Assembly: GCA_030448125.1 (NCBI GenBank)
Contig: JAUJNO010000001.1
Location: 367,394 to 431,393 of the forward strand
Direction of reading: 5' to 3'
Origin: Rubrobacteraceae bacterium
GTDB taxonomy: Bacteria > Actinomycetota > Rubrobacteria > Rubrobacterales > Rubrobacteraceae
DNA length: 64,000 nucleotides
The notes under the pieces are model-generated. The model saw only the letters and a list, made by a program, of their open reading frames with translations, did not search any database and was not told the origin of the DNA. Each line of letters opens with the position of its first letter. The first letter of the stretch is position 1. A program made the translations under genes and the position numbers. Below, piece after piece: positions 1 to 9,201 of the stretch.

Positions 1-594
1 CGTCGCCGCCTGGATCTTGCCGCGAGCCTCGTCTTCTCGCCGCCGGTCCTCTTCCTCGACGAGCCGACCACCGGCCTCGACCCGAGGAGCCGCCTCGCAA
101 TGTGGGACGTCATCGGCGAACTCGTCTCGGGCGGGACGACGCTCCTCCTCACCACGCAGTACCTCGACGAGGCCGACCGGCTGGCGAACCGTATAGCCGT
201 GGTCGACGCGGGGCGTGTGATCGCCTCGGGTACCGCGGACGATCTCAAGGCGCGGGTGGGCGGCGAGCGCCTGGAGCTGATCGTGACCGAGCGCAGCAAC
301 CTCGACGCCGCGGCCCGGGTGCTAGCCCCCTACGCCCGCCGTGAGGGCAACGTGCGCGTCGACGCCGACCGCCGGCACGCCAGCGCGACCGTCGAGGGCG
401 GCGCGAAGCTGCTGGCCGCCGTCGTCCGCGATCTCGACGCCGCCGGGGTACAGCTCGACGACCTGGGCCTGCGCCGCCCCACGCTGGACGACGTCTTCCT
501 GGCCCTGACCGGACACGCGGCGGAGCAGCCGGATGCGGAGAGCCCGGCCAGCACGGGACGAACCGGCGGCCGTCGAGACAAGGAGGTCGCATGA
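1..594 (+). CDS. ABC transporter ATP-binding protein, DrrA type (5' end outside window)
   Basis: The frame is open from base 1, so the N-terminus with the Walker A loop lies upstream of the window. What remains starts in the C-loop region (RRRLDLAASLV), then Walker B (VLFLDEPTTGLDP), the D-loop and the switch histidine region (TTQYLDEADRLANRIAVVDAGR). A C-terminal domain of about 90 residues follows, typical of daunorubicin-resistance (DrrA) exporters. The stop overlaps the start of the permease gene by four bases (ATGA), so the two are translationally coupled. The protein would power export of a hydrophobic compound or lipid; the substrate cannot be told from sequence. Confidence 0.93.
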   Translation, partial: RRRLDLAASLVFSPPVLFLDEPTTGLDPRSRLAMWDVIGELVSGGTTLLLTTQYLDEADRLANRIAVVDAGRVIASGTADDLKARVGGERLELIVTERSNLDAAARVLAPYARREGNVRVDADRRHASATVEGGAKLLAAVVRDLDAAGVQLDDLGLRRPTLDDVFLALTGHAAEQPDAESPASTGRTGGRRDKEVA

Positions 595-1412
595 ACACCT
601 CCATAGATGCCCGCACCAACAAGGCGCTGCCGCCGCGCCGGAGCCGGGTTTATTGGGCTCTGGCCGACGGGCTGGTTCTGGCCAAACGCAACCTCGTCCA
701 GATACCGCGCGTCCCAGAGCTGTTGGTCTTCTCCACGATACAGCCGGTCATGTTCGTGCTGCTCTTCCGCTACGTCTTCGGCGGCGCTATAGACGTAGGC
801 GCCACATCGTACGTGGACTTCCTGATGGCCGGGATCTTCGTGCAGACCGTGGCCTTCGGGTCCATGACGACCGGCGTCGGCCTCGCCGAGGACCTCCAAC
901 GCGGGCTCGTCGACCGGTTCCGCTCGCTGCCCATGGCGCGCTCCGCCGTCCTCACCGGCCGCACCATCGCCGACCTCGCCCGAAACGCGTTCGTCATAGT
1001 CGTGATGCTGGTAGTCGGCCTCCTCGTCGGCTTCCGGCCCGAGGCAGGCCCCCTGGGCTGGGCAGCCGCCATCGGGCTGCTACTCCTCTTCAGCTTCGCC
1101 TTCTCCTGGATCGCGGCGGCAATAGTGCTCATGGTGCGCAGCGTCGAGGCGGTGCAGCAGGCCGAGTTCATCTGGCTCTTCCCGCTGACCTTCGCCAGCA
1201 GCGCGTTCGTGCAGACCGACGGCATGCCCGGCCCCCTCCGCGCCTTCGCCGACCACCAGCCCCTCACGCAGATCATCGACGCGGTGCGGGGTTTCCTCCT
1301 CGACCAGCCAGTAGGGTCCGCGGGCTGGCAGGCCCTCGCCTGGTGCGTGGGCATACTCCTGGTCTTCGTGCCGCTCTCGGTCTCGCTCTACCGGCGCGTT
1401 GCGGCACGTTGA
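591..1412 (+). CDS. ABC-2 type transporter permease, DrrB type
   Basis: A 273-residue integral membrane protein with about six hydrophobic segments and the ABC-2 layout: the first membrane segment near residues 50-65 (VMFVLLFRYVFGG), a cytoplasmic stretch with the EDLQRGLVDRFRSLPMAR signature typical of DrrB permeases, then four more segments and a short basic tail. It starts at an ATG overlapping the stop of the ATPase gene and preceded by AAGGAGG. With the ATPase it forms a two-gene exporter. No biosynthetic genes flank it here, so the cargo is unknown. Confidence 0.93.
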   Translation: MNTSIDARTNKALPPRRSRVYWALADGLVLAKRNLVQIPRVPELLVFSTIQPVMFVLLFRYVFGGAIDVGATSYVDFLMAGIFVQTVAFGSMTTGVGLAEDLQRGLVDRFRSLPMARSAVLTGRTIADLARNAFVIVVMLVVGLLVGFRPEAGPLGWAAAIGLLLLFSFAFSWIAAAIVLMVRSVEAVQQAEFIWLFPLTFASSAFVQTDGMPGPLRAFADHQPLTQIIDAVRGFLLDQPVGSAGWQALAWCVGILLVFVPLSVSLYRRVAAR

Positions 1413-1524
1413 CGTGAGTTACGCTACCGTATCGATCTCACACAGGTTATCCCCGGCGGCTTTGCGACCAAGAGGCGAGGTACATCTACCTCTGCCCTAC
1501 TAGAACCCGTCTCCTAACAACCTT

Positions 1525-3483
1525 TCATTTGCCACCGACGTGTACGGCGGGACGTCGCTTGCGATCGGGTTCGGCTTCGCGGAGCACTTCGTGCGCTACT
1601 GGGGCGGTGTCTCCCTCTCCTAGCAAGAGATAGCGGAACAGATACGCGAGGGGGTTGCCCTCCGTCCAGCCGAAGTAGCAGTGTGGCTCTTTGCCGGTCT
1701 CGTCACGCACGTGGAGCAGGATGGCGGCGATGGCGTTCGGAACGGTCGAGCTCTCAGAGCGCAGCACCTTGTGGCTGTCGACCTCGACGCCCCTCACCTC
1801 GAGCACCTCCTCGAACTCCGAAGGGTCGCCAACGTCGACCTCCAGGAACAGTATGGGTATGTCCTCGGGAACGTGGTTGTCCTCGCGCTGCTCGTCTTCC
1901 TTGGAGTCGTACTCCTCGGGGTCGTCGACTCCTTCTTGGCGTCGATGGGCGAGGATGTGGATCTCCTCGCCTTTGCTCACGCATTCGTCGACGAACCTCT
2001 TTGCCGTTTCGTCGAGCTCTACCCTCTCCGCCCGGATCTCGGTCGAGCGCCAGACCCGCGAGGCGAACGAGGCGACTATGATCGCCCCAATAAAGAACAG
2101 GGCGATCATTATACCGTCGGGCCGGTCGAGGACGTTCGCCCCGGTGGCATATAGGAACACGAGGGTCACCAACCCGAACAATATCAGGCCTATCCTGGAT
2201 CCCCCGCGCATGGCGGTGAGCGCCACGGCGATGGCGGCCGAGGCCATCATCGCCAGGATACCGGTGGCGTAGGCTCCGGCCTGCGCGTCCACGCTGGCAC
2301 CGAAGAGGATCGTGACTGCGAACGCGATACCGATGTAGACCAGCACCAGCGGCCTGACCGCCCGAGCCCAATCGGGCGCCATACCGTAGCGGGGCAGGTA
2401 GCGAGGCACGATGTTCAAGAGACCCGCCATCGCGGAAGCACCCGCGAACCACAAGATCAGGATAGTGCTCAGGTCGTAGACCGTGCCGAAGGCGCCGCCC
2501 AGGTACTCGTGCGCCAGGTAAGCGAGCGCCCGATCCTTGGCCTCGCCGCCCGGTTGGAACTCTTCAAGGGGTATTAGAACGGCCGTCACGAAGGTGGTTG
2601 TGATCAGGAAGAAGCACATGATCAGGGCCGCGACGGCCAGCATCTTGTTGGTGTTGCGGATGCGTCCCTCGGGACGCTCCGGCTCGTCCCCCTCGTCGCC
2701 GCGCACGAGCGGCATCATGCTCACGCCGGTCTCGAATCCAGAGAGCCCCAGTGCCAGCTGCGGGAAGACCAAGAACGCCACGCCGAGCATCGTCAGCGGG
2801 CTGCCGTAGCTGGTGAACAGCGCCCCCGACCAGTCGACCAGGTACTGGGGGTGTGTAGCGCTCTCGTACAAGCCGACGGCAACGATGACGAGGTTTAGCA
2901 GTAGGTAGATGGCCACCAGCACCACCGCAACACCGATGGCTTCCCTGAAGCCCTTGAGGAAGACCGCGCCGAGCAGCGCCAACAACACGAGCGTAACTAC
3001 GACTTCCCGACCCTCAAGAAACGCTGGTACGTAAGGGTTCTCGATGATGTGGGCCGTGGCGTCTGCTGTCGAGAGGGTTATAGTGACCAACCAGGCGGTC
3101 GCTACGAAACCCAGCAGACACAAGACGAAGATCTTGCCCTTCCAGAAAGAGAGCAGGCGTTCGAGCATCACTACTGAGCCCTGGCCGTGCGGGCTGTCGG
3201 CGGCGACGCGGCGGTACATCGGCAGCATCCCCAGGAGCGTCAGCAGCACGATTAGCAGGGTAGCTATGGGCGAAAGAGCCCCAGCCGCCAGGGCCGCGAT
3301 GGCGGGCAGATAGCCCAGCGTCGAGAAGTAGTCCACGCCGGTCAGGCACACGATCTTCGACCAATGGTGCTGTTCCTGGCCCTCTTTCGACTCCCGTCCC
3401 CCCACCTCTTCGACGCGATGTTCGAGCAACCAACGCTTGAACCGGTTAGCGGGGTGTTTCGATGAAGCCGTTGCCTCGGCCAT
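1525..3483 (-). CDS. APC-family amino acid/cation permease with cytoplasmic C-terminal domain
   Basis: A 652-residue protein with about 12 membrane segments and the motif [17 protein letters not shown] near its N-terminus, as in the APC superfamily of amino acid transporters, followed by a hydrophilic C-terminal region of roughly 170 residues ([17 protein letters not shown] onward). The frame stays open upstream to 3642, but the ATG at 3483 is preceded by GGAGAG at good spacing and yields a hydrophilic N-terminus ([10 protein letters not shown]), so I chose it. It is a single-gene unit convergent with the ABC permease. The acidic linker [16 protein letters not shown] is notable. Substrate unknown. 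Confidence 0.85.
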   Translation of the reverse strand: MAEATASSKHPANRFKRWLLEHRVEEVGGRESKEGQEQHHWSKIVCLTGVDYFSTLGYLPAIAALAAGALSPIATLLIVLLTLLGMLPMYRRVAADSPHGQGSVVMLERLLSFWKGKIFVLCLLGFVATAWLVTITLSTADATAHIIENPYVPAFLEGREVVVTLVLLALLGAVFLKGFREAIGVAVVLVAIYLLLNLVIVAVGLYESATHPQYLVDWSGALFTSYGSPLTMLGVAFLVFPQLALGLSGFETGVSMMPLVRGDEGDEPERPEGRIRNTNKMLAVAALIMCFFLITTTFVTAVLIPLEEFQPGGEAKDRALAYLAHEYLGGAFGTVYDLSTILILWFAGASAMAGLLNIVPRYLPRYGMAPDWARAVRPLVLVYIGIAFAVTILFGASVDAQAGAYATGILAMMASAAIAVALTAMRGGSRIGLILFGLVTLVFLYATGANVLDRPDGIMIALFFIGAIIVASFASRVWRSTEIRAERVELDETAKRFVDECVSKGEEIHILAHRRQEGVDDPEEYDSKEDEQREDNHVPEDIPILFLEVDVGDPSEFEEVLEVRGVEVDSHKVLRSESSTVPNAIAAILLHVRDETGKEPHCYFGWTEGNPLAYLFRYLLLGEGDTAPVAHEVLREAEPDRKRRPAVHVGGK

Positions 3484-3779
3484 TGCCTCTCCTTCGTAGA
3501 CCAGTAGTACCCCGGGAGCCAGTCTAGCATCGCCACGGATTTCGCTCAGGCGCTGGCTTCTTGAGTGCCTGAGCAAGATAACGATGCACCCTAGTCGTGC
3601 GAAGCCCAAAAGCCAGGTAGCGCCGGTCCTAAGCAAGGGCACCTTTTCTGCTCATGCCCGCTACTTGTTCCCAATAGGTCTCTGGTCCTACTCACATTCC
3701 GCCTCCAGGCCGATGTCGCCCGCTCCGTTCTGGCATAAGGTTAGACCATAAGTTGTTGGCTACCGTAAAGGAGCGGATA

Positions 3780-4208
3780 GTGCAGACGGAAGAGCAGAAC
3801 TACGGGATGATCGGGGAGCACGGCGCGAACCCGGCGTCGATGAGCGCACAGCAGGAGAAGAGCTGGTCCGTCCTCGCGCACCTGAGCTTGTTCCTGAACC
3901 TGTTTACCGGGTTTCTGGGGCCGGTCGCGGCGCTGGTGATCTGGCTGGTTTACAAGGATCGCTCCCAAAAGGTGGCGTTCCACGCGCTCCAGTCGATGTG
4001 GTACCAGGTGGCGTGGCTCGTGCTCCTAGGCGCCGGTTGGGCGTTCACGGGGCTCTTGATGCTGGTCCTGATCGGCTTCCTCCTCGTGCCGGTGATGGTC
4101 CTCCTGACCCTGGTGCCCTTCGTCCACGCCGCCTACGCGGCCTACAGGGTGAGCCGGGGCGACGATTACCGCTACCCCTTCATCGCGGACCTGATAGAGG
4201 ACCGCTAG
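3780..4208 (+). CDS. DUF4870/Tic20-like small membrane protein
   Basis: About 142 residues. After a hydrophilic N-terminal part it shows the DUF4870 pattern: KSWSVLAHLSLFLNLFTGF, then GPVAALVIWLVYKDRS and the signature VAFHALQSMWYQ, followed by two more membrane segments and the short tail YRYPFIADLIEDR. The GTG at 3780 is preceded by AAAGGAG with six bases of spacing and is preferred over an in-frame TTG at 3753 that lacks a ribosome binding site. The molecular role of the family is unknown. A strong terminator follows directly, so this is a single-gene transcript. Confidence 0.85.
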   Translation: MQTEEQNYGMIGEHGANPASMSAQQEKSWSVLAHLSLFLNLFTGFLGPVAALVIWLVYKDRSQKVAFHALQSMWYQVAWLVLLGAGWAFTGLLMLVLIGFLLVPVMVLLTLVPFVHAAYAAYRVSRGDDYRYPFIADLIEDR

Positions 4209-4228
4209 GAAACACTCGTCGGCGCATC

Positions 4229-4262
4229 GAGGCCCCGCTTTCGGAGCGGGGCCTCTTCTCTT
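4229..4262 (+). terminator. Rho-independent terminator after the DUF4870 gene
   Basis: A perfect 11-bp stem (4229-4239 with 4245-4255, GAGGCCCCGCT/AGCGGGGCCTC) with a 5-base loop, followed by the pyrimidine run TTCTCTTC. It sits 20 bases past the DUF4870 stop. Confidence 0.85.
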
Positions 4263-4441
4263 CCCGGAGAACGAAGCATGACCAAACTCGACTACCGAAG
4301 GTCCGGGGACACGCCCGGAACCGGGACCGATGCGCTACCGCCTCTCGGGAAGAGAGTGCTTCCTGAAAGGTGGATGCACGGAGCGGGGTAGAATAGGGAG
4401 CAGCTCCGAGAAGAGTTGGACATGGGTTCGGAGAGTTTCTT

Positions 4442-5927
4442 ATGAAGCGCGGATTTTTCTCGTTGCGGCGGCTGCGCTGGAAGCTGACGCTGAGCTACAC
4501 GCTGGTGACCGTCGTGGCGTTGCTCATGGCGGAGTTGCTCCTGGTTGCGGCTTTGATCGCCTTGTTGAGTTCGCCCATCTTGCCGGGCTTCGTCGTGCAG
4601 GAGCTGAAGGAGACCGTCGTGCCGCGCGTGGAGCCGACGCTCTCCGAGACGCCCCCCGATGCGGAGGCCTTGCGCGAGGAGTTGCGACAGACCTTCGACG
4701 AGGGAGGCGCCGGGCAAGACGCGGGAAGCCTGGACCTGACTCTGGGACCGGGCGACGGTTACCTCTTCGTGGTCGACGACGAGCGGCGGTTGCTCGCCTC
4801 CGATCGCGAGCCGGAAGGGTTCTCCGAAGGGGAGCCCCTCGACCCGGAGACGTTTCCTGGCCTGGATCCGGTCCTGACGTCGGCGCTTGGGGGGGAGGAA
4901 GACCCGTGGAGCCTCCAGGCGCGCTCGCCGGACGAACGGCAGCTGTACATGGCCGCGCCGGTGACCGACGATGACGGGAGCGTCCTCGGGGTGGTCGTGG
5001 CCGCTTTCGGGTTACCGGACCTCACCGTGGTCACCTTAATCCTGCTGGGCGTCGGCGCGATCGCGCTGACGGTCCCCGCCGCTATTATCGGGACGATCTT
5101 TGGCTTCGTAACCGCGTGGAGTCTAACCCGGCGCCTTCGGAGGCTGGCCCACGCTGCCCGAGCGTGGAGTCAGGGGGATTTCTCGGTAGCGCCCAGGGAT
5201 CGCTCTAAAGACGAGCTTGGGCAGCTCTCACGGGAAGCTCAACAGCATGGCCGGACAGCTAGAGAACCTCCTGGAGACCCGGGGGAACTCGCGACGCTCG
5301 AGGCCCGCAACAGCTTCGCCCGGGACCTGCACGACTCGGTCAAGCAGCAGGTCTTCGCCACGTCCCTGCAGATCGCCGCCGCCCGCGCCCTGATCGAGCA
5401 GGACAAGGAGGCCGCCGAATCTCACCTGGTGCGGGCGGACCGAGCTGGTGCGTCTGGCCCAGAAGGAGCTGAACGTCCTTATACACGAGATGCGCCCGGC
5501 GGCTCTCGAAGGCAAGGGGCTTCCGGCCGCTTTGAGCGACTACGCGGCCAACTGGTCGCGCAGAAGCGAGATCCCGGCCGAGGTCCACGTCCGGGGCGAG
5601 CGTGAGACGCCCCTGGAGATCGAGCAGGCGCTGTTTCGCGTGGCCCAGGAAGCCCTGGCTAACGTCGCCAAGCACAGCGGCGCCAGCAGAGCCGAGGTTG
5701 ACCTGGTCTACGACGCGGACCGCCTGACTCTGCGTATCGCCGACGACGGCCACGGGTTCGACTCCAAGGGGAGATCTTACGAGGGTTTCGGCCTGCAGAG
5801 CATGAGCGAACGGCTAGAGAAGCTCGGCGGGCGCGTCGAAGTCGAGAGCGCGCCGGGCGAGGGGACGCGCGTCGTCTGCATCTGTCCGTTGGCCGGCGCG
5901 CCCGGAGAGGAGGGCAAGGAAACGTGA
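4442..5927 (+). pseudogene. Sensor histidine kinase (HAMP, HisKA_3), frameshifted three times
   Basis: A NarX/DesK-type kinase: an N-terminal membrane segment (residues about 20-45), an extracytoplasmic domain, a second membrane segment near residue 200, a HAMP region, the dimerisation helix with the phospho-acceptor (RDLHDSVKQQVFATSLQI) and a HATPase domain (NVAKHSG, DDGHGFD, GFGLQSM). The frame breaks at about 5232 (one extra G), is restored at about 5285 (one G missing in a G run), and breaks again at about 5441 (one extra C, GCGGACCGAG). Between the breaks the shifted frame gives sensible HAMP sequence (LNSMAGQLENLLETRG). Corrected, it is one protein of about 495 residues. It overlaps the response regulator start and surely partners it. 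The indels may be sequencing errors. Confidence 0.85.
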
Positions 5928-6577
5928 GCGAGCCGATAACCGTTCTGCTGGTGGACGACCACGCGCTGGTGCGCCAGGGGGTGCGGGCGTTCCTCGAGAC
6001 GCAGAGCGACATCGCCGTGGTCGCCGAAGCGGAGTCGGGTGAAGAAGCCGTGCGGCTCGCGGCCGAGCACGCGCCCGACGTGGCGTTGGTTGACCTGATC
6101 ATGCCGGGCATGGACGGCGTGGAGGCCACGCGCCGTCTGAAGGCCCGCTCTCCGCGCACGAACGTCGTAGTGCTCACCTCCTACCACGACGACGAGCACG
6201 TCTTCCCCGCGATCCAGGCCGGCGCCCTCTCCTATATCCTCAAGGAGGTGGGTCCGAACGAGTTGGCCGACGCCGTCCGCAAGGCGGCCAGCGGCGAGGC
6301 CGTCCTCCACCCGCGGGTGGCCGCGAGGGTGGTGAGGGAGCTGCACGGGGCCCGCCGCGACGAGCCAAACGTATTCCACGACCTCTCCGACCGGGAGCTC
6401 GAGGTGCTCAAGCTGATCGCGGAAGGGTTGAACAACGCCGAGATCTCGGGCCGCCTGTTCATCAGCGAGAAGACGACCAAGAACCACGTCAGCAACATCC
6501 TGGGTAAGCTGCACCTCCACGACAGGACCCAGGCCGCCGTCTACGCCTGGCGCCAGGGCGTCGTACGCCGCGATTGA
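5924..6577 (+). CDS. NarL/LuxR-family response regulator
   Basis: 217 residues: a receiver domain with the acidic pair and phospho-acceptor (LLVDDHALVRQGV; VALVDLIMPGMDGVEA), the conserved Thr/Lys (VLTSYHDD; LKEVG), then a LuxR helix-turn-helix (LSDRELEVLKLIAEGLNNAEI, KTTKNHVSNILGKL). The GTG start overlaps the TGA of the upstream kinase, so the pair is co-translated and should form a two-component system. The stimulus is not evident from the neighbours. Confidence 0.93.
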   Translation: MSEPITVLLVDDHALVRQGVRAFLETQSDIAVVAEAESGEEAVRLAAEHAPDVALVDLIMPGMDGVEATRRLKARSPRTNVVVLTSYHDDEHVFPAIQAGALSYILKEVGPNELADAVRKAASGEAVLHPRVAARVVRELHGARRDEPNVFHDLSDRELEVLKLIAEGLNNAEISGRLFISEKTTKNHVSNILGKLHLHDRTQAAVYAWRQGVVRRD

Positions 6578-6660
6578 GAACGCCCTGTTCGTGAGATTAA
6601 GTAACTATCTTAAAACCTCCCCTGCGCAATAGCATTATCGGTGATCCTCGCGAACAAGAG

Positions 6661-6834
6661 ATGCTGATGGGCGAGCACTCGGCCGAAGAGAAGCCGCTAC
6701 CGACGATCTGGCGTGTACCGGACGGGCTGTGGGAGAGGATCGAGCCGATCCTTAAAGAGCACGATCCGCCCAAGAAGACCAGGCGCCCCAGGGTCGACCA
6801 AGTATGCGGGATCATGCCGCGCAAAGTAGGATAG
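6661..6834 (+). pseudogene. IS5-type transposase remnant (N-terminal fragment)
   Basis: A 57-codon open frame whose product (WRVPDGLWERIEPILKEH, then PPKKTRRPRVD) matches the start of IS5-family transposases, which open with a D/ELWE..EPL.P motif followed by a GRPR.D motif. The match stops after RPRVDQVCGIM, so only the N-terminal tenth of the gene is left. No terminal repeats are evident. It is a scar of an old insertion downstream of the two-component operon. Confidence 0.6.
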
Positions 6835-6844
6835 TGAGGACCGA

Positions 6845-6874
6845 GGGGCATAAGACGGCCACGTCTTGTGCCCC
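6845..6874 (-). terminator. Hairpin after the O-methyltransferase gene
   Basis: A 12-bp stem (6845-6856 with 6863-6874, one G.U pair) with a 6-base loop lies just past the stop of the leftward methyltransferase gene. No clear T run follows, so termination is inferred from position. Confidence 0.5.
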
Positions 6875-6880
6875 GATTGG

Positions 6881-7879
6881 TTAGGCGGCCAGGGCCTCCA
6901 GGATCGAAATGCCGGCACGGGTGTCGATCTCTCGCTGAAGCAGAAAGCCCGATTGGGCGAGGAGCTCTTCGTACTCCTGCCGGGTACGTTGTCGGCCGCC
7001 GAGCAGCGCTAGCATGTGGATGTCCAGCATCTTCGACCAGTCGGGGTTGGGATCATCGGGGACGATCGTCTCGATCACCAGCAACTTGGCGTGCAGTGGG
7101 GCGGCCCCTCGAATCGCCCGGAGGATGGCGACGGCCTCTTCGTCCCCCCAGTCGTGGATTATCTCCATGAGCAGATACGCGTCGCAGGTCGGCAGGGCGT
7201 CCCGGAAGAAATCGCCAGCCTGGAGGGCCAGTCGCTCCGAGGCCACGCCTGCGGCCTCCTCAATCACGTGCGGCAAGTCGAACAGGACACCTCTGGCGTT
7301 CGGCGCGTTGTCGAGAACGGCGTGCAACAGGTGCCCGCTGCCGCCGCCGATATCGCCGATCAGGCCGAAGCCCGAGAAGTCGTAGGAGGCGAGAATTCCG
7401 GCGACCGCGCCCTGCGCCTTGGCGCCCATCGCCGCGTTGAACACGCGACCCTCTTCCGGGCGTTGCGCAAGGTATGCCCAAAAACCCTCAGGGAACGTTG
7501 TTTCCGCTGCCGGAAGTCCGGTCCGCACGGAATGCCCCAGCGCCTCGAAGGTCGCCCAGAAGATCGGCAAGCCGAACATCTGGGCGAAAGCACGCATGGA
7601 CTGCGGGTGGTCGGTCCGCAGCAGCCGCGATGCAGGTGAATGACTGAACGTATCACCTTGCATCTCGAACACTTCATGTGCCGCAAGGAGGCGCAGGATG
7701 CGGCCGAGCGCTTCGGGGTGGGCGCCGACGGACGCCGCGAGGTCGGTGGCGGTTCGGGGCGTCTCCTCCAGCGCGTCCGCGACGCCGAGGTCGGCGACGA
7801 CGTGAAGGCTTCGCGGCAAGCAATAGCCGCCCGCCATCTGTATCACCGTTGCGAACGGATTTGTCTCGATCACGCTCAC
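6881..7879 (-). CDS. O-methyltransferase, acetylserotonin O-methyltransferase/CrtF-like family
   Basis: 332 residues. An N-terminal dimerisation/winged-helix part (GGYCLPRSLHVVADLGVADAL) precedes the SAM-binding domain with glycine motif GDIGGGSGHLLHAVL, the acidic residue region (GVLFDLPHVI) and the catalytic histidine region (LLMEIIHDWGDEEAVAIL), as in plant- and streptomycete-type small-molecule O-methyltransferases. The GTG at 7879 follows GGAGGAAGG. It is divergent from a MarR gene whose product probably controls it. It is related to the methyltransferase at 14858-15931. The acceptor is not predictable. Confidence 0.88.
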   Translation of the reverse strand: MSVIETNPFATVIQMAGGYCLPRSLHVVADLGVADALEETPRTATDLAASVGAHPEALGRILRLLAAHEVFEMQGDTFSHSPASRLLRTDHPQSMRAFAQMFGLPIFWATFEALGHSVRTGLPAAETTFPEGFWAYLAQRPEEGRVFNAAMGAKAQGAVAGILASYDFSGFGLIGDIGGGSGHLLHAVLDNAPNARGVLFDLPHVIEEAAGVASERLALQAGDFFRDALPTCDAYLLMEIIHDWGDEEAVAILRAIRGAAPLHAKLLVIETIVPDDPNPDWSKMLDIHMLALLGGRQRTRQEYEELLAQSGFLLQREIDTRAGISILEALAA

Positions 7880-7901
7880 CCTTCCTCCTCTCCTTGCCTG
7901 C

Positions 7902-7960
7902 TATACTAGGGTATATGTTCAGGTACCCTTATTATAAGGCAACCTTGATAAACACGTCAA
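7902..7960 (-). promoter_or_regulatory. Promoter and candidate MarR operator, methyltransferase/marR divergent region
   Basis: On the minus strand a -35 TTGACG (7955-7960) and a -10 TATAAT (7931-7936) are separated by 18 bases, pointing at the methyltransferase. Between -10 and the start codon lies a small inverted repeat, TATAC-4-GTATA (7902-7915), a likely binding site. The -35 box is only 7 bases from the marR start, so regulator binding here could affect both genes. Confidence 0.55.
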
Positions 7961-7967
7961 CCTCCCG

Positions 7968-8420
7968 ATGACGGACTCTCCTCACGGCCTTCCCTCAAGC
8001 GCGCTGCTGCGCACTGCCTACAACGCTTTGGCGGCTCGCATCTTCGCTTCCGTTGTGTCTGGCACTGACTTCGATGACCTGCGCCCCTCCCATGGCAACG
8101 CTATGGAACAGCTCGAGATCGAGGACGGGCTACGTCTCACTGACCTAGCCGCTCGCGCGGGCATTACCGTACAGTCAATGGGCGAACTCGTCGACGACTT
8201 AGAGGTTAAGGGTTACGTCGAGCGTCGACCAGACCCGGGCGACCGGCGCGCCAAGCGCATCTACCTAACCAACAGAGGACTAAAGAACGCCCGCGTAGCC
8301 AAGCGCGTGACGGCCGAGGTGGAGGACTACCTGGCAGAGCTTTTGGGAGAGCAACGTTACCATCTTCTACGACGCGCCCTTGAGGAGATTGTCGCTGCGG
8401 AGGCCGGCGATGACGGATAG
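7968..8420 (+). CDS. MarR-family transcriptional regulator
   Basis: 150 residues with the MarR winged-helix core: a dimerisation helix, then LRLTDLAARAGITVQSMGELVDDLEVKGYVERRPDPGDRRAKR in outline, including the wing motif DPGDRRAKRIYLT. It is divergent from an O-methyltransferase gene with less than 90 bp between starts, so it is likely the local repressor, responding to a phenolic or other small ligand. The ATG at 7968 has only a weak upstream purine stretch. Confidence 0.85.
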   Translation: MTDSPHGLPSSALLRTAYNALAARIFASVVSGTDFDDLRPSHGNAMEQLEIEDGLRLTDLAARAGITVQSMGELVDDLEVKGYVERRPDPGDRRAKRIYLTNRGLKNARVAKRVTAEVEDYLAELLGEQRYHLLRRALEEIVAAEAGDDG

Positions 8421-8460
8421 CGCTGATACGTAAGTGCACCTACTCTAAGGGGAGTGCCGC

Positions 8461-8489
8461 TGCCTCTATTCACCGAATTGCCGAGAGGA
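8461..8489 (+). repeat. Dispersed intergenic repeat, copy 1
   Basis: Copy of a short repeat with consensus close to TGCCTCTATTCACCGAACTG followed by CCGAGAGGAG. Six related copies were found by eye in the window (8461, 9113, 11488, 14635, 25525, 32001), all between genes. This copy lies 40 bp past marR. A partial inverted match (ATAGAGAGGCAACG) lies about 70 bp downstream. Confidence 0.6.
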
Positions 8490-8700
8490 TGTCTTGTCGG
8501 TGCCTCGGTGCATAAGAGGTAGCGGTCATAGAGAGGCAACGAAGCAGCTTGCTACCTGTCAGCACAATCGCAAGCTCTTTGGTTAATGCTTAGAGGCGGC
8601 GGCGGCTCTAGGTGTGTTCCGTTCTGCTCATCTTAGGGATATAGTGGAATTGTAAGCGTCAACCCGTTAGGGAAAGCGGGTTAGGAAGGAGGCACACGCC

Positions 8701-8998
8701 ATGTTCGCCCGAGTAAGCACGTTTGAGGGCTCTCCAGAGCGGATGGACCAATTAACCAACCATCCAGGAGACCCTCCTTCCGCAACTCAAGCAGCATGAC
8801 GGATTCAAAGGGTTTATCGGTCTTGGTGACCGCCAGAGCGGCAAGGTAGTTGGCGTGGTCCTCTGGGAGAGCGAGGAGGCCTTGCGGACCAGCGAGGAGG
8901 CTGCGAATCGCATGCGTAGCGAGTCTGCAGAGGCCACCGGACAAACGTTAGCGGGTGTAGAGAGGTACGAAGTTACCATCTTTGAGGTATCAAGCTAG
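8701..8998 (+). pseudogene. ABM-like (antibiotic biosynthesis monooxygenase fold) protein, frameshifted
   Basis: Starts at ATG 8701 after AGGAAGGAGG (MFARVSTFEGSPERMDQLTN). One extra C near 8764 (AACCAACCATCC) throws the frame. In the corrected frame it continues IQETLLPQLKQHDGFKGFIG, LGDRQSGKVVGVVLWESEEA and so on to VTIFEVSS, the pattern of about 98-residue ABM-domain proteins (dimeric ferredoxin-like fold, heme-degrading or quinone-oxidising relatives). The motif content is intact apart from the indel, so a consensus error is possible. A palindrome and a terminator follow at once. Confidence 0.7.
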
Positions 8999-9007
8999 CT
9001 TGATACC
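8986..9007. repeat. Perfect 22-bp palindrome at the end of the ABM-like gene
   Basis: GGTATCAAGCT/AGCTTGATACC is an 11+11 bp perfect palindrome without a loop, overlapping the last codons and stop of the ABM-like gene. It may act as an extra hairpin ahead of the terminator or as a binding site. Confidence 0.6.
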
Positions 9008-9021
9008 TAGCACCAATCTCT

Positions 9022-9056
9022 GTGCCAGGGCTGTTAGTAGCCCCGGCACTCTTTTT
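9022..9056 (+). terminator. Rho-independent terminator
   Basis: Stem GTGCCAGGGCT (9022-9032) with AGCCCCGGCAC (9039-9049), one mismatch, a 6-base loop, then TCTTTTT. It ends the transcript of the ABM-like gene. Confidence 0.8.
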
Positions 9057-9112
9057 GTGGCACTCTTTTCATACTCCCTTGCTTCTCGTGCCTAGAGAAG
9101 ACATCTTCTACA

Positions 9113-9133
9113 CAGCTCGTGAATAGAGGCAAC
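9113..9133 (-). repeat. Dispersed intergenic repeat, copy 2 (short)
   Basis: On the minus strand it reads GTTGCCTCTATTCACGAGCT, matching the left two thirds of the repeat family with one base missing. Confidence 0.45.
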
Positions 9134-9201
9134 GGGACGACCCCTACACCAAGCAATGCTGACCACAGCGGTGCTCATGCTGTGGTTGTAGTTTGCAGAC
9201 C

